Of a stretch of DNA of 64,000 nucleotides, positions 36,255 to 45,826 are shown piece after piece. The first letter of the stretch is position 1; each line of letters begins with the position of its first letter. Below the pieces are notes generated by a model that worked only from the letters and a program-made list of their open reading frames with translations, made no database searches and was not told the DNA's origin. Origin of the DNA: Virgibacillus salexigens. GTDB lineage: Bacteria; Bacillota; Bacilli; Bacillales; Amphibacillaceae. The position numbers and the translations under genes were made by a program. The stretch spans positions 1 to 64,000 of the forward strand of contig NZ_BNEO01000006.1 of assembly GCF_014905415.1 (NCBI RefSeq), in the 5' to 3' direction.

Positions 36255-37635
36255 CAACCTCACTCCTTGGTAGTTTAATTATTACTCTTGTACCAGCACC
36301 TTTTTTACTGAAAGCATCAATTGTACCACCATGTGCCTCTACTATTTCTCTGGCAATGGTTAACCCTAAACCACTGCCTCCGCTTTTTCTGGATCGTGAT
36401 TTTTCTACTCGATACAATCGATCAAAGATATAGGGTAATTCCTTTTCCGGTATACCTTCGCCATTGTCTGAAATCGAAATGTGAAGGCGATCTTTTTGTT
36501 GCTTTACTTCCAAAGAAATATGTCCGTGTTCATGTGTATGCTTTATTGCATTATCAAGAATATTTAACAATACTTGTTGAAATCTGTTTGGATCTACAAT
36601 TCCCTCTATGCTCTCAGGGCATGCAATCGCCAAGGTTAATTTCTCCTTCGTCAGTACAGGATTTATTAAATCAACAATTGGTTTTAATATCAGATGAAAA
36701 GGCACCTTTTCTCGATGAATGGTAAATGTATGCTGATCCATTTTAGCTAATTCAAACAAATGTTTGATTAACATGGAAAGCCGGGTTGTTTCTTCCCTAA
36801 TAATCTCCAAATACGCTTCTCGATCGGAAGCTTTTAGATCTTGACGTTGAACAATATCTGCGTACCCTTTGACATATGTTAAAGGTGTTCGCAGTTCATG
36901 TGAGATACTTGCAAGGAATTCATTCCTCTCCTTTTTCATTCGATCCAAATCATTTGATAATGATGTAATTGATTTTGCAAGTTCTCCAAGTTCATCATTC
37001 CGCTCTGTATGTAATACAACTTGATGGTTACCTTTACTTAATTGTTCAGTTGCATGTTTCATATTTAATAAGGGACGGGTAATAAACCGTGTGAGTAAAA
37101 AAATCGTAATGATGGTCAAACCAATTGTAATTAATCCGATTAAGGTAAATTGATCACTTAGATGATTCAAGATTTTCTTCACTTGATTGGTACTTGCAAA
37201 CATAAACACATGACCACGATGTTCTCCACTTATATTTATTGGACTATCCGTAGCAATAAATGGCTCATCCTTCCAACGATCCTCTATAACGATACCCTCT
37301 GTAGGTATCTTATCATAATTTATGCTATGAATCAGTTCTGTCATTTCTGGATCAATAGGATCTGAGTTCACGATAACCTCACCTGCTGGATCTGTAATGA
37401 CAACGACAAAATCAGAGGTTGATTCCATTAAACCAACATGTTCTAAGGTGGTTTGTGTGAAATTATCCTCCAATACTTCACGATGTGTGTTCCCTCTAGC
37501 TAATAAATTTCCAATTACTTCATCGATCCGCTCATTAGCTAAATTAATATAAAGAACAAAATAAAGGAACCCTTCAATAATTACAATAACGAAAAAGAAG
37601 AGAATCCCTACCTTTAAAGAGAGCTTATTAAACAT
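36247..37635 (-). CDS. Sensor histidine kinase
   Basis: This 462-residue kinase has a membrane helix at about 8-28, an extracellular sensor domain (about 30-160), a second helix (about 163-185) and HAMP (about 185-235). The dimerisation domain contains the phospho-acceptor His in SISHELRTPLTY, followed by N-box NILDNAIKH, G1 DNGEGIPE and G2 GGSGLGL. It precedes and overlaps its response regulator. No copper-binding His or Met cluster stands out in the sensor domain. Confidence 0.9.
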   Translation of the reverse strand: MFNKLSLKVGILFFFVIVIIEGFLYFVLYINLANERIDEVIGNLLARGNTHREVLEDNFTQTTLEHVGLMESTSDFVVVITDPAGEVIVNSDPIDPEMTELIHSINYDKIPTEGIVIEDRWKDEPFIATDSPINISGEHRGHVFMFASTNQVKKILNHLSDQFTLIGLITIGLTIITIFLLTRFITRPLLNMKHATEQLSKGNHQVVLHTERNDELGELAKSITSLSNDLDRMKKERNEFLASISHELRTPLTYVKGYADIVQRQDLKASDREAYLEIIREETTRLSMLIKHLFELAKMDQHTFTIHREKVPFHLILKPIVDLINPVLTKEKLTLAIACPESIEGIVDPNRFQQVLLNILDNAIKHTHEHGHISLEVKQQKDRLHISISDNGEGIPEKELPYIFDRLYRVEKSRSRKSGGSGLGLTIAREIVEAHGGTIDAFSKKGAGTRVIIKLPRSEVDE

Positions 37636-37701
37636 TTTCCTATCCCCTTCATCTGCTTTAACTATAATCTATACTAATCCTTGATTATCAATTTTTTGTG
37701 C

Positions 37702-37766
37702 ATATTTGCAAATATATTTTCCTATTGTTGTAGAAAAGGTGTCATATAAAGTGCAGATAATCTGCA
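37702..37766. promoter_or_regulatory. Palindromes and repeats upstream of the DUF1541 gene
   Basis: ATATTTGCAAATAT (37702-37715) and TGCAGATAATCTGCA (37752-37766) are perfect palindromes. TGCAAAT(A/T)TATT occurs twice in direct orientation (from about 37707 and 37762). They lie between the divergent sensor-kinase and DUF1541 genes and are candidate sites for the neighbouring response regulator. Confidence 0.45.
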
Positions 37767-37819
37767 AATTTATTGGCTAGAATAATATAGACAAAATAAA
37801 CACAGGAGGAACTATCGGC

Positions 37820-38416
37820 ATGAATAAAAAAGCTTACGTAATTGGCTTGATCTCCCTATTGTCTCTCATCGTACTCACCGCTTGTTCCAATAGTCAGGAT
37901 GAGCCAGATAACTCAGGTGAACAGCAAACGACAGAAACAGAAGCTACCTCTAGTGAACACGATGGACATGAAGGTATGAATCATTCTAGTTCTGGAGAGG
38001 TACCAGATGATTTGAAAGAGGCAGATAATCCAAAGTATGAAGTTGGAAGTAAAGCCACCATTGAAACGGATCACATGGCAGGGATGAATGGTGCAAAAGC
38101 AACCATTTCTGGCGCATATGATACTACCGTATATACAATAACCTACACCCCAACCAATGGTGGTGAAAAAGTAGAAGACCATAAATGGGTTATTCGTGAA
38201 GAGCTAGCTGATGTAGAACAAGAGCCGATTAATGCTGGTTCAACAGCAACCATAAACGCGTCACATATGGAAGGAATGGTCGGAGCAACTGCGACGATAA
38301 CTTCAGCTAAAGAAACAACGGTATACATGGTTGATTATCAATCCACAACAGATGGAGAGGCGGTTAAAAACCACAAATGGGTAACAGAAGATGAACTTGC
38401 TCCTATAACCAAATAA
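37820..38416 (+). CDS. DUF1541 (YdhK-like) lipoprotein
   Basis: This 198-residue lipoprotein has a lipobox LTAC (Cys22), a His/Met/Glu-rich linker (HDGHEGMNHSS) and two tandem DUF1541 repeats of about 55 residues. Each repeat contains a D/SHM-x-GM motif (DHMAGMNGA and SHMEGMVGA) and ends DHKWV/NHKWV. The His and Met residues suggest copper binding outside the membrane, as does the neighbourhood. This family has no firmly established function known to me. CAGGAGG precedes ATG, and the gene is divergent from the two-component operon. Confidence 0.85.
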   Translation: MNKKAYVIGLISLLSLIVLTACSNSQDEPDNSGEQQTTETEATSSEHDGHEGMNHSSSGEVPDDLKEADNPKYEVGSKATIETDHMAGMNGAKATISGAYDTTVYTITYTPTNGGEKVEDHKWVIREELADVEQEPINAGSTATINASHMEGMVGATATITSAKETTVYMVDYQSTTDGEAVKNHKWVTEDELAPITK

Positions 38417-38520
38417 GTTTTTACTTACTAATCATATACATGGTCCAATTACTTCCCAGACTGGATTCATGTATTCCTTCTGTTATTCCAAATCCATTTT
38501 TCATTTTATTGAATTTCTGA

Positions 38521-38562
38521 TCCACCTTGAACCATGTGAACGTAAGCCTGTTTCAAGGTGGA
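38521..38562. terminator. Hairpin between DUF1541 gene and MFS pseudogene
   Basis: TCCACCTTGAA and TTCAAGGTGGA (11 bp, perfect) enclose a 20-nt loop. T-runs are weak on both sides, but it separates convergent genes. Confidence 0.5.
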
Positions 38563-38619
38563 TGCATTCTATCTGTGGTTACCCGAACTACACTTATATA
38601 CTGAGGAGCCAAAAGATAC

Positions 38620-39862
38620 TTATATTTCTTCTGCCTTTGCTGTAACATTTTGATAATACCCTGCTTTTGATGATCGAATTGCACAAATAAATAGGGTAAT
38701 TGCTACGAACAACATCAGGGTAGCTCCAAAAACAACAATACATCTAATTGGTATAAGCTCAGCAGCAACTCCAAATATGGCAGTGGCTAAAATAATTAGA
38801 AAGGCTTCAGCAAATCCATAGATACTTCCTACTCTTCCCATCATATCGACCGGTATATTATTTTGATAAAATGTATAAAAGCCAGTATTTGCAAAGGCAG
38901 TAGCAAATGATAAAACAAAACAGCCGACGGAGGCAATCAAAAATGTTACAGACATCGAGAAGACAACATAACCAATTGCGGTTATGATTGATCCTACACT
39001 AATCAACCAAGAAGTTGGTATCTTCTCGACTACGATGGTATTTATGAAAGAACCTACGAATACTCCCGCACCAGCAATACTGACTAAAACCCCGTATTCT
39101 CCTTCAGATAAAGACAGCACTTGGGTTGCAAAGGCTGCTTCTAACGTAGCTGTCATTATAACGATCATGACACTAAATAAAAAATAGACAATCATAAGGT
39201 ATACGTTTTGAAGACTAAAGCTTATTACAATACTCCAATCAGCTTTCACTAACGACATTTTTTTATTTATCGTTCCTTCTAGTTGTCTAGACTTCTCCAA
39301 ATTAGGCATTGCTAGTGTAAATAAGGCTGATAGGAACAAAGCAATAGCATTAATAAAAATAGCCATATTAGGGGTACCAACGGTAAACAACATGCCTGCA
39401 ATTGCTGGACCAGTCAAAAAGGCTCCAGAATCAAGTAAGCTGCGTAAAGAATTAAATCGTTTTCTTTGTTTGGACGGTATTAACTTCGTAATGTATGTCA
39501 TAGATGTTGGATGATACATAGAACTAGCTATGGTAATAATAAATACCATACAATAAATGAACACGAAAGAAGACGCAAAAGGTAATATCGTAATTAGCAC
39601 CGTTTGGAATACATTTAGTATGATTCATAAGGTATTTTTTATTTAAACGATCAATTAATGTTCCCGACCAAATGGTAGTGAATACCGTCGACAAAGCTCT
39701 AACAATATATAGAACAGAAACGGCAAGTGCAGATCCTGTCATGTTTAGAACGATAAGATTTAGAGCAATAAAATAAACCCAATTCCCCACACCGGAAATG
39801 CCGATACTGAACAATAAGATAACAGGATAGCGCCAAGTTTGAACCAATCCTTTTAACCGCAT
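38620..39862 (-). pseudogene. MFS transporter, frameshifted
   Basis: Two overlapping frames together cover one major-facilitator protein of about 413 residues. The first (from ATG 39862, after AGGGGGAA) encodes the first helices up to the loop DRLNKKYLM. The second frame continues with NVFQTVLITILP and the remaining helices to 38620. The frames would join if one A were removed in ATGAATC on the minus strand (about 39620-39625). It is most like the macrolide/siderophore efflux (EntS-like) MFS group. A T-box leader lies upstream. A true mutation and a sequencing error cannot be told apart here. Confidence 0.8.
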
Positions 39863-39904
39863 TTAGATTCCCCCTAAGTTATTCATCATCTAGTAAATCA
39901 AAAT

Positions 39905-40200
39905 AAAAAACCCCACCCCCAAGAACATCGTCTTGGGGGCGAGATTTGGAATCCAAAATCGCGGTGCCACCCCAGTTTATTTCTGTGTCGCCACAGAAAT
40001 CTTATCAAGTACGGCAGCTAAAATATCGCATGCTTATACTCTATCTCAATAACGGGAGATCCCGTCACACCATCCTCTTCCAATTCTATTAGAAAACTCC
40101 TGTGTGCAGCTCCGAGACTTGTTTCAATGAACTTGATACTCCCTCCTTTTCAGCATATGGAAGGTCTCTGCAGAAGCTCTTATTCAACTACTCTTCTCAT
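39905..40200 (-). promoter_or_regulatory. T-box riboswitch upstream of the MFS gene
   Basis: On the minus strand the T-box sequence GGGGTGGCACCGCG (39960-39973) is followed by a terminator with CCCCCAAGA/TCTTGGGGG arms (39916-39939) and a T-run. Upstream, AGTA (40189-40192) and GAA (40123-40125) flank a Stem I specifier loop closed by GAGA/TCTC. The specifier reads ACA (Thr), CAA (Gln) or AAC (Asn) depending on the offset from GAA. The UGGC bulge asks for a tRNA with G at the discriminator position, which favours Gln or Asn. The start of the MFS gene is about 40 nt downstream. Confidence 0.88.
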
Positions 40201-40263
40201 CATTGCTTTTAGCTAAAACTTTTTATTATTGTACTGAAGTATGATTATTTTGTAAACCTTGAA

Positions 40264-41616
40264 TTAACCGGTAAACACCTCTTCCTCCGGATGACGAATA
40301 GATGATTGCTTCTGCCTAGCAAATACAAAAGCCAATGTTAGTGGTCCCAGCCTTCCAATAAACATCATAACCATAATAATGCATTTCCCAAATGAAGTAA
40401 GATCTGTTGTTAACCCCATTGATAACCCAACTGTACCGAAAGCAGATATCACTTCAAAAATAATCTCCATAATCGGTGCAGCTTCTGTAATGGACAGGAT
40501 AAAAACAGCGATAAAGATAGCTAAGATACTAATAATCATAATCGATAGTGCACGCACAATTGTATGCACCTTAATCATTCGATTAAATACCGTCGTTTCG
40601 CTTTTACCTCGTAAAAAGGAGACAGTTGCTAATAACATGACGATAAATGTCGTTACTTTAATTCCACTTCCAGTTGAACCACTTCCTGCGCCAATGAACA
40701 TTAGTAACATCAGAAATAAGATGGATGGTACTGTCATTTCCGCTATAGGTAGTGAATTAAATCCAGCAGTACGGGGGGTAACTGCTTGGAAATAAGAACC
40801 CCATAACTTATCTGTAAATGAAAAACTACCAATTGTTTCAGGATTTGAAAACTCTAAACTAAATAGCGTTAATAGCGCGGTTATATTGATAATAAATGTA
40901 CCGACGAGCATTAATTTCGAATGTAACGATAGCTTTCGAAAGCTCTTTTTATCCCAGATATCCACCAAAACGGTAAAGCCTAAACCACCTGTAATAAATA
41001 ATCCCGTAATTACAATATTAACCAAAGGATCTCCAACATAACCAGACAGGCTGTCAGACCAAAGCGAAAAACCAGCATTATTGAAGGCAGAAATACTATG
41101 AAAAACACTTTGATGTATCCCCTCTGACCAGCCATATTCAGGAATCCAGCGTATAGATAATAAAACAAAGGCAATAGCCTCTATGGCAATAGAAAAAACA
41201 AATAATAGTTTTACTAATCGAAGCAAACCACCAATTGAGGTCTCATTTAAATTTAATGACTCCTGCGTCAGAATCCGTTGATGCAATCCAACCTTTCTCC
41301 GAAGCATCATTAATAACAAAACAGAAAATGTCATTAATCCTAAACCGCCTAGCTGCATCAAACTCATAATGACAATCTCGCCAAACAAGCTATAAGCACT
41401 GCCTGTATCAACGACAACAAGACCAGTGACCGTAATCGCAGAAGTTGCCGTAAACAGGGCATCTAACCATGAAACAGAAACAGTAGTAGCAAATGGTAAC
41501 TTTAATAAAAGCGTCCCTACTATAATAAATACTAAAAATCCTAACGCTAGAATCTGTGGCGGGCTTAAACGGATGGTTTTTCCTCTTAATGGATGCAATG
41601 AAATGATTTTAATCAT
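40264..41616 (-). CDS. K+ uptake membrane subunit (KtrB/KtrD)
   Basis: This 450-residue member of the Trk/Ktr/HKT family has four M1-P-M2 repeats, with selectivity-filter glycines in sequences such as TVTGLVVV, NAGFSLW, TAGFNSL and GTVGLSMG. It forms the K+ channel-like path, driven by Na+ or membrane potential, and is gated by the cytosolic ring protein encoded directly upstream (3-bp gap). In B. subtilis ktrC and ktrD are unlinked, while here the two parts form one operon behind a c-di-AMP riboswitch. Confidence 0.9.
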   Translation of the reverse strand: MIKIISLHPLRGKTIRLSPPQILALGFLVFIIVGTLLLKLPFATTVSVSWLDALFTATSAITVTGLVVVDTGSAYSLFGEIVIMSLMQLGGLGLMTFSVLLLMMLRRKVGLHQRILTQESLNLNETSIGGLLRLVKLLFVFSIAIEAIAFVLLSIRWIPEYGWSEGIHQSVFHSISAFNNAGFSLWSDSLSGYVGDPLVNIVITGLFITGGLGFTVLVDIWDKKSFRKLSLHSKLMLVGTFIINITALLTLFSLEFSNPETIGSFSFTDKLWGSYFQAVTPRTAGFNSLPIAEMTVPSILFLMLLMFIGAGSGSTGSGIKVTTFIVMLLATVSFLRGKSETTVFNRMIKVHTIVRALSIMIISILAIFIAVFILSITEAAPIMEIIFEVISAFGTVGLSMGLTTDLTSFGKCIIMVMMFIGRLGPLTLAFVFARQKQSSIRHPEEEVFTG

Positions 41617-41619
41617 TGC

Positions 41620-42276
41620 TTACATTCCTTTATTCTCAAATCGTTTGATGTCATTTTTATGCCCCATTACAACTAATATATCTCCTTCGTATATAAAATC
41701 ATTTGGTAATGGAGATATATTAACCTGTTCGTCTCGTTTCACTGCTAAAACTGTACAGCCGAATCGCTTACGAACATCGACTTCTACTAATGTGCGGTTA
41801 CTTATCTTAGCAGTAGCAACGACTTCCACAATGCTGTATTCTTTTGACAGCTCAATATAATCAATGATTTTCTCAGAATCCAGTTGATGTGCAATTCGCA
41901 TCCCCATTTCTTTCTCTGGCTGAATAATTCGATCTGCACCTATTTTTTCCAGCACTTTATGATGTTGTGTATTCTGCGCTTTCACCCATACCTGTTTGAT
42001 ACCCATTTCTTTTAATATCAATGTACATAAAATACTCGGTTGAATATGTTCACCAATAGCAATAATTGCATAATCAAAATTTCTCAAACCAAGTGATTTC
42101 AGAATCGCTTCATCGGTCGCATTCGCAACTACCGCATGAGAAGAATGATGTTTTAATCTATCTACAATATTTTCGTTCGCATCAATTGCCAATACTTCAT
42201 GTCCTAGCTGGTATAATTCTTTACAAACATTACTTCCGAATCTCCCTAGACCAATAACCGCAAATTGTTTTCCCAA
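41620..42276 (-). CDS. K+ uptake regulatory RCK protein (KtrA/KtrC)
   Basis: This 218-residue cytosolic protein has an N-terminal Rossmann RCK_N domain (GLGRFGSNVCKEL, about 8-20, with the acidic DAN after beta-2) that binds ATP/ADP, and a C-terminal RCK_C domain (about 135-218) that binds c-di-AMP in homologues. Eight copies form the gating ring under the KtrB-type dimer. It is first in the operon, so the riboswitch controls both subunits, giving c-di-AMP control of both RNA and protein. Confidence 0.9.
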   Translation of the reverse strand: MGKQFAVIGLGRFGSNVCKELYQLGHEVLAIDANENIVDRLKHHSSHAVVANATDEAILKSLGLRNFDYAIIAIGEHIQPSILCTLILKEMGIKQVWVKAQNTQHHKVLEKIGADRIIQPEKEMGMRIAHQLDSEKIIDYIELSKEYSIVEVVATAKISNRTLVEVDVRKRFGCTVLAVKRDEQVNISPLPNDFIYEGDILVVMGHKNDIKRFENKGM

Positions 42277-42365
42277 GTTGCATCCTTCTTTCTATATCCT
42301 CCCCATGTGTAACCATCGCAAATACCTTTATCATTCTATCCAAAAACAGTTCATTAAATAATGGT

Positions 42366-42565
42366 AATAAAAAAGACCATTACAAATAGAATGGTCTAAA
42401 GGTAACCCCTTGGACCTTTCTCTCGTGTTTATGGACGCTTACGGGGTTAGCTGTCGGATTAGGGACTGAGAGTATCCCATCTTACTAGCAAGTAAGATTC
42501 ACCCCTAGATAAGTATTTCATCTTATCAAAAAATGGTTCCCCCGCTCATTGAGATTAAGCGATTA
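42366..42565 (-). promoter_or_regulatory. c-di-AMP riboswitch (ydaO-yuaA type) with terminator
   Basis: On the minus strand the aptamer contains GAGCGGGGGAACCA, GGGGTGAATC, then AATCCGACAGCTAACCCCGT and AAGCG, which are the conserved blocks of this class. Downstream AGACCATT/AATGGTCT (42374-42397) with a T-run forms the terminator. It lies about 90 nt before the ktr operon and is expected to switch K+ uptake off when c-di-AMP is high. Confidence 0.93.
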
Positions 42566-42855
42566 AAAGGTTTGGATATTCATTATTTTATTAAACATTC
42601 AACATCACACAGAATCAAAGAACGAAGTTCCGTTTATGCTCTGCATGTTCATGGCAAAAATCTGCGTTTATCAGTAGCCTCTATCACTGATCCTTACGAT
42701 GAATAAGTGCCTATGATAAAGTATAATTTACTCCGATTCATTCTCATTGTCAATAACATTTTTGTAAAGTTTTTTATATCAGTTGTAACTAGCATTAAGC
42801 AGTATCTTTAATCCGAAGAGGTAACCCTCTCAAAGCTTGAGGTTACACTTTACCA
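42566..42855. other. Region between the ktr leader and cadA
   Basis: This should contain the ktr promoter on the minus strand. An imperfect hairpin GTAACC-CTC/GAGGTTAC at about 42819-42848 follows the cadA stop and may end the cad operon, although no T-run follows. No gene is seen. Confidence 0.4.
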
Positions 42856-44964
42856 TTACTCACTAACCTTGGTTTTCATCAGCCGTAATGAATTTAAGAC
42901 GACAATCAATGTCGCACCCATATCTGCAAAAATAGCAATCCATAAGGTCAACCAACCTGGAATAACCAGAAGCAAGGCAATAACTTTCAACCCTAGAGCA
43001 AAAATAATATTTTGCTTTATTACTTGTAATGTTTTTCTACTTAAATCCATCGTAAATGGAAGCTTACCGAGATCATCTGCCATAAGCGCTATATCTGCAG
43101 TCTCCATAGCAGTATCCGTTCCCGCTCCACCCATAGCAATTCCAATGTCAGCCGCAGCCAAAGCAGGAGCATCATTAATTCCATCTCCCACCATTGCTAC
43201 ACTTCCATGTTGTTTACTTAGTTGTTTAATAGCATTAAGTTTCTCTTCTGGCATAAGTTCTGCTCTTGTTTCTGAAATACCTATTTGCTCCCCAATTGCT
43301 TGCCCAGTTGCTTGATTATCTCCGGTTAACATAATCGTTTTCTTACCTAATTGGACTAGTTTTTGAATAACAGTTGGGCTGCCTCTGCGAATTTCATCGG
43401 CAACAGCAATGATACCTTCAATACCTACCTCTGATCCAAGCAACATGACTGTCTTTCCTTCTAATTGCATGTGTTGAACGGTTTGTTCCACTTCAGTTAA
43501 ACGATTTAGCTTTTCACTGAGTAAAGAGGGGCTGCCAATGATATATTCCTTTTCTTGGATAAAGGCTTTTGCCCCTTTACCAGTGAAAGACTGAAAATCA
43601 GTAGCCACACATCGCACTACTCCTGTTTCTTTGGCTTTACGGATAATCGCTGAAGCAAGTGGGTGCTGCGAATAGGCTTCGATTGCTGAAGCAGTAGCAA
43701 GGACATCCTCCTTTGTCATATTACCTACCGGAATGACATCTGTAACTACAGGCCTTCCTTCTGTAAGTGTGCCTGTTTTATCAAATGCAATAGCATCTAA
43801 CTTACCAGCTTGTTCTAGATGAATACCGCCTTTAATCAATACACCTTGCCTTGCTGCATTACCGATTGCCGTTACAATTGCCACAGGTGTTGATATTACT
43901 AATGCACAAGGACAACCAACAACAAGAACAGCTAGACCACTATAGATCCATTCTGACCAAACAGCACCCATAAATAATGGTGGGATAACTGCAACCAAGA
44001 AAGCGATGATTAAGATCGCAGGTGTATAGTATTTTGCAAATCGGTCAACAAATTGCTGAGAAGGAGCTCGCTCAGCTTGTGCTTCTTCTACTAAATGAAT
44101 AATCTTAGCAATCGTTGTCTCTTTGGCATACTTGGTAACCCGAATCTCCATAGAACCTTCTTCATTAATTGTTCCAGCAAACACCTCATCTCCAATCGAC
44201 TTATACACAGGAATCGACTCCCCAGTTATAGCAGATTGATTAATGGAAGATTGTCCAGTTACAACTTCACCATCCATCGCAATCTTTTGTCCAGGTTTAA
44301 TGACCATAATATCACCAATCTGGACATCCTCAACATCGATTTCAATAAGAGTATCACCACGACGAATCGTTGCTCTATTTGGTGCTAAATCCATTAAGGA
44401 GCGGATGGATTGTCTTGCTTTATCCATCGAAAACCCTTCCAATGCTTCACTTAAGGCAAAGAGAAATACGACAACTGCACCTTCTGCCCATTCACCTATA
44501 ATAGCAGCTCCAATGATAGCAATCGTCATTAGTGTTTTCATATCAAACTGCAACTTAATAAGGTTTTGAAATCCAACTTTAAATAAATCATAACCACCAA
44601 TTAGGATCGCTGCAGCAAATATTCCAATCGTTATCGGACTGACTTCTCCTATCTGGAAGTAAAAACCATACCCAACCATTGTTAATAATAGCGAAACCAT
44701 TACCGTTATATTTTCACGTTTCTTCCAAAAAGGTTTCTTCGGAGCCATTCGTTGACGTTCTGGATAAACTTTAATTCCGTCAAAAGCACCAGCTTCTTCA
44801 AGTTGATCAATGGTCGCTTCCCCTTGAACCGTTATTTTGGATGCCCCAAAATTCAACTGAACATCTTCAACTGCATCGATAGCGCGAATATTCTTTTCAA
44901 ACTTCGCAGCACAATTTGTACATGATAGGCCTTCTAAACGATAAACTTGTTTATTTTCCTTCAC
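42856..44964 (-). CDS. cadA: Zn/Cd/Pb-translocating P-type ATPase (CadA-like, P1B-2)
   Basis: This 702-residue efflux pump has an N-terminal heavy-metal domain with CTNC (Cys15, Cys18), eight membrane helices, the transport-site CPCAL ([16 protein letters not shown]), the phosphorylated Asp in [11 protein letters not shown], and [12 protein letters not shown]. The paired ArsR/CadC regulator argues for Cd, Zn or Pb rather than copper. The start is GTG 44964, after AGAGGGTG. It overlaps the regulator gene by 14 bp, so the two form a cadCA operon. Confidence 0.9.
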   Translation of the reverse strand: MKENKQVYRLEGLSCTNCAAKFEKNIRAIDAVEDVQLNFGASKITVQGEATIDQLEEAGAFDGIKVYPERQRMAPKKPFWKKRENITVMVSLLLTMVGYGFYFQIGEVSPITIGIFAAAILIGGYDLFKVGFQNLIKLQFDMKTLMTIAIIGAAIIGEWAEGAVVVFLFALSEALEGFSMDKARQSIRSLMDLAPNRATIRRGDTLIEIDVEDVQIGDIMVIKPGQKIAMDGEVVTGQSSINQSAITGESIPVYKSIGDEVFAGTINEEGSMEIRVTKYAKETTIAKIIHLVEEAQAERAPSQQFVDRFAKYYTPAILIIAFLVAVIPPLFMGAVWSEWIYSGLAVLVVGCPCALVISTPVAIVTAIGNAARQGVLIKGGIHLEQAGKLDAIAFDKTGTLTEGRPVVTDVIPVGNMTKEDVLATASAIEAYSQHPLASAIIRKAKETGVVRCVATDFQSFTGKGAKAFIQEKEYIIGSPSLLSEKLNRLTEVEQTVQHMQLEGKTVMLLGSEVGIEGIIAVADEIRRGSPTVIQKLVQLGKKTIMLTGDNQATGQAIGEQIGISETRAELMPEEKLNAIKQLSKQHGSVAMVGDGINDAPALAAADIGIAMGGAGTDTAMETADIALMADDLGKLPFTMDLSRKTLQVIKQNIIFALGLKVIALLLVIPGWLTLWIAIFADMGATLIVVLNSLRLMKTKVSE

Positions 44965-45334
44965 TTGCTACACCCTCTTTAGCATGAACAGTAGCTATCG
45001 TTACTAATTGATGAATGTGTTCATCTTCTAACGAATAAAAAACCAGCTTCCCTTCTTTTCGATATTTTGCCAAACCCATATTCCTCAAAAGTCTAAGGTG
45101 GTGGGATGCTGTGGCTTTTGTAGAACCGATTATATTAGCTACATCACAAACACATAGTTCTTTCTCTAGTGTGAGTGCATAGGCGATTTTTAAACGAGTT
45201 GCATCTGAAAGTGCTTTAAAGATCTGTTCAACACCTTCTACTTTATTTATCTTCGGTTGAATTCGATTTACTTTATCTTCATCAAAACAGAATGTTTCAC
45301 ATGTATCATTTTTCATTTGAACATTGTCTTTCAT
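44951..45334 (-). CDS. cadC: ArsR/SmtB-family metal-responsive repressor (CadC)
   Basis: This is a winged-helix repressor of about 127 residues. The metal-sensing cysteines have the CadC spacing: TCETFC (Cys12, Cys16) and the helix motif ELCVCD (Cys61, Cys63). The recognition helix region is [14 protein letters not shown] start it at ATG 45334, 8 bp after GAGGTGA; a TTG at 45355 is less likely. It precedes and overlaps cadA. A 16-bp palindrome upstream (45352-45367) matches the CadC operator type. Confidence 0.9.
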   Translation of the reverse strand: MKDNVQMKNDTCETFCFDEDKVNRIQPKINKVEGVEQIFKALSDATRLKIAYALTLEKELCVCDVANIIGSTKATASHHLRLLRNMGLAKYRKEGKLVFYSLEDEHIHQLVTIATVHAKEGVASEGK

Positions 45335-45351
45335 CAATACCGTCACCTCAG

Positions 45352-45367
45352 TCAAATAATTATTTGA
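45352..45367. promoter_or_regulatory. CadC operator
   Basis: TCAAATAATTATTTGA is a perfect 16-bp palindrome with the CAAATA/TATTTG halves of SmtB/CadC operators. It lies just upstream of cadC. Confidence 0.8.
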
Positions 45368-45492
45368 TTGTTTGATTATAGTCTATGAGAGTGAACTAAT
45401 TATGTCAATTGGATTTTTTAACAATTTTTTGTAAAGTATTTGACAACTTTGTGAACAATGTGAATAATATATGTATAAGGAGGATGAGCGAG

Positions 45493-45732
45493 ATGAAAAA
45501 GAATGATAAAATGCTTCATGCTGTTACGTATGTAGGGGCAACTGTATTATTGATCGGAATTGCATTGTTTTTATATGGATTTTTTGTAAGCGGATACAGC
45601 ACAATTACCGGCATTGGCATTGGTACAATCATGGGGGCAGTGTTTATCTTTCTAATGGGAATATTCTTTGTTGCTACAGAGGAAATGCTAGAAAAGCGTA
45701 ATAAGAAAATGGAAGAACCCTTTCATAAATAA
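45493..45732 (+). CDS. Small two-helix membrane protein, unknown function
   Basis: This 79-residue protein has two hydrophobic helices (about 11-33 and 39-61), a positively charged N-terminus and a charged C-terminal tail (about 62-79). I start it at ATG 45493, 8 bp after AAGGAGG; an in-frame upstream extension has no site. It is divergent from cadC and about 125 bp from the CadC operator. I do not recognise the family. A TTGACA at 45440-45445 is a plausible -35 box. Confidence 0.7.
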   Translation: MKKNDKMLHAVTYVGATVLLIGIALFLYGFFVSGYSTITGIGIGTIMGAVFIFLMGIFFVATEEMLEKRNKKMEEPFHK

Positions 45733-45783
45733 AAATGAAGCAAACAAAAGAAATGTGTCACTTGTGCTGTGATCAAAAAACAT

Positions 45784-45823
45784 AAAAAAGCAATCGACAA
45801 TATTTCTCGCCGATTGCTTTTTT
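45784..45823. terminator. Bidirectional terminator between the small membrane protein and qoxD
   Basis: AAAAAAGCAATCG and CGATTGCTTTTTT enclose a 14-nt loop, with a T-run on each strand. Confidence 0.9.
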
Positions 45824-45826
45824 ATT

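Noticed and set aside
44951-45355. TTG start at 45355 for cadC
   Set aside because: ATG 45334 has GAGGTGA at the right distance, and the TTG would overlap the CadC operator.
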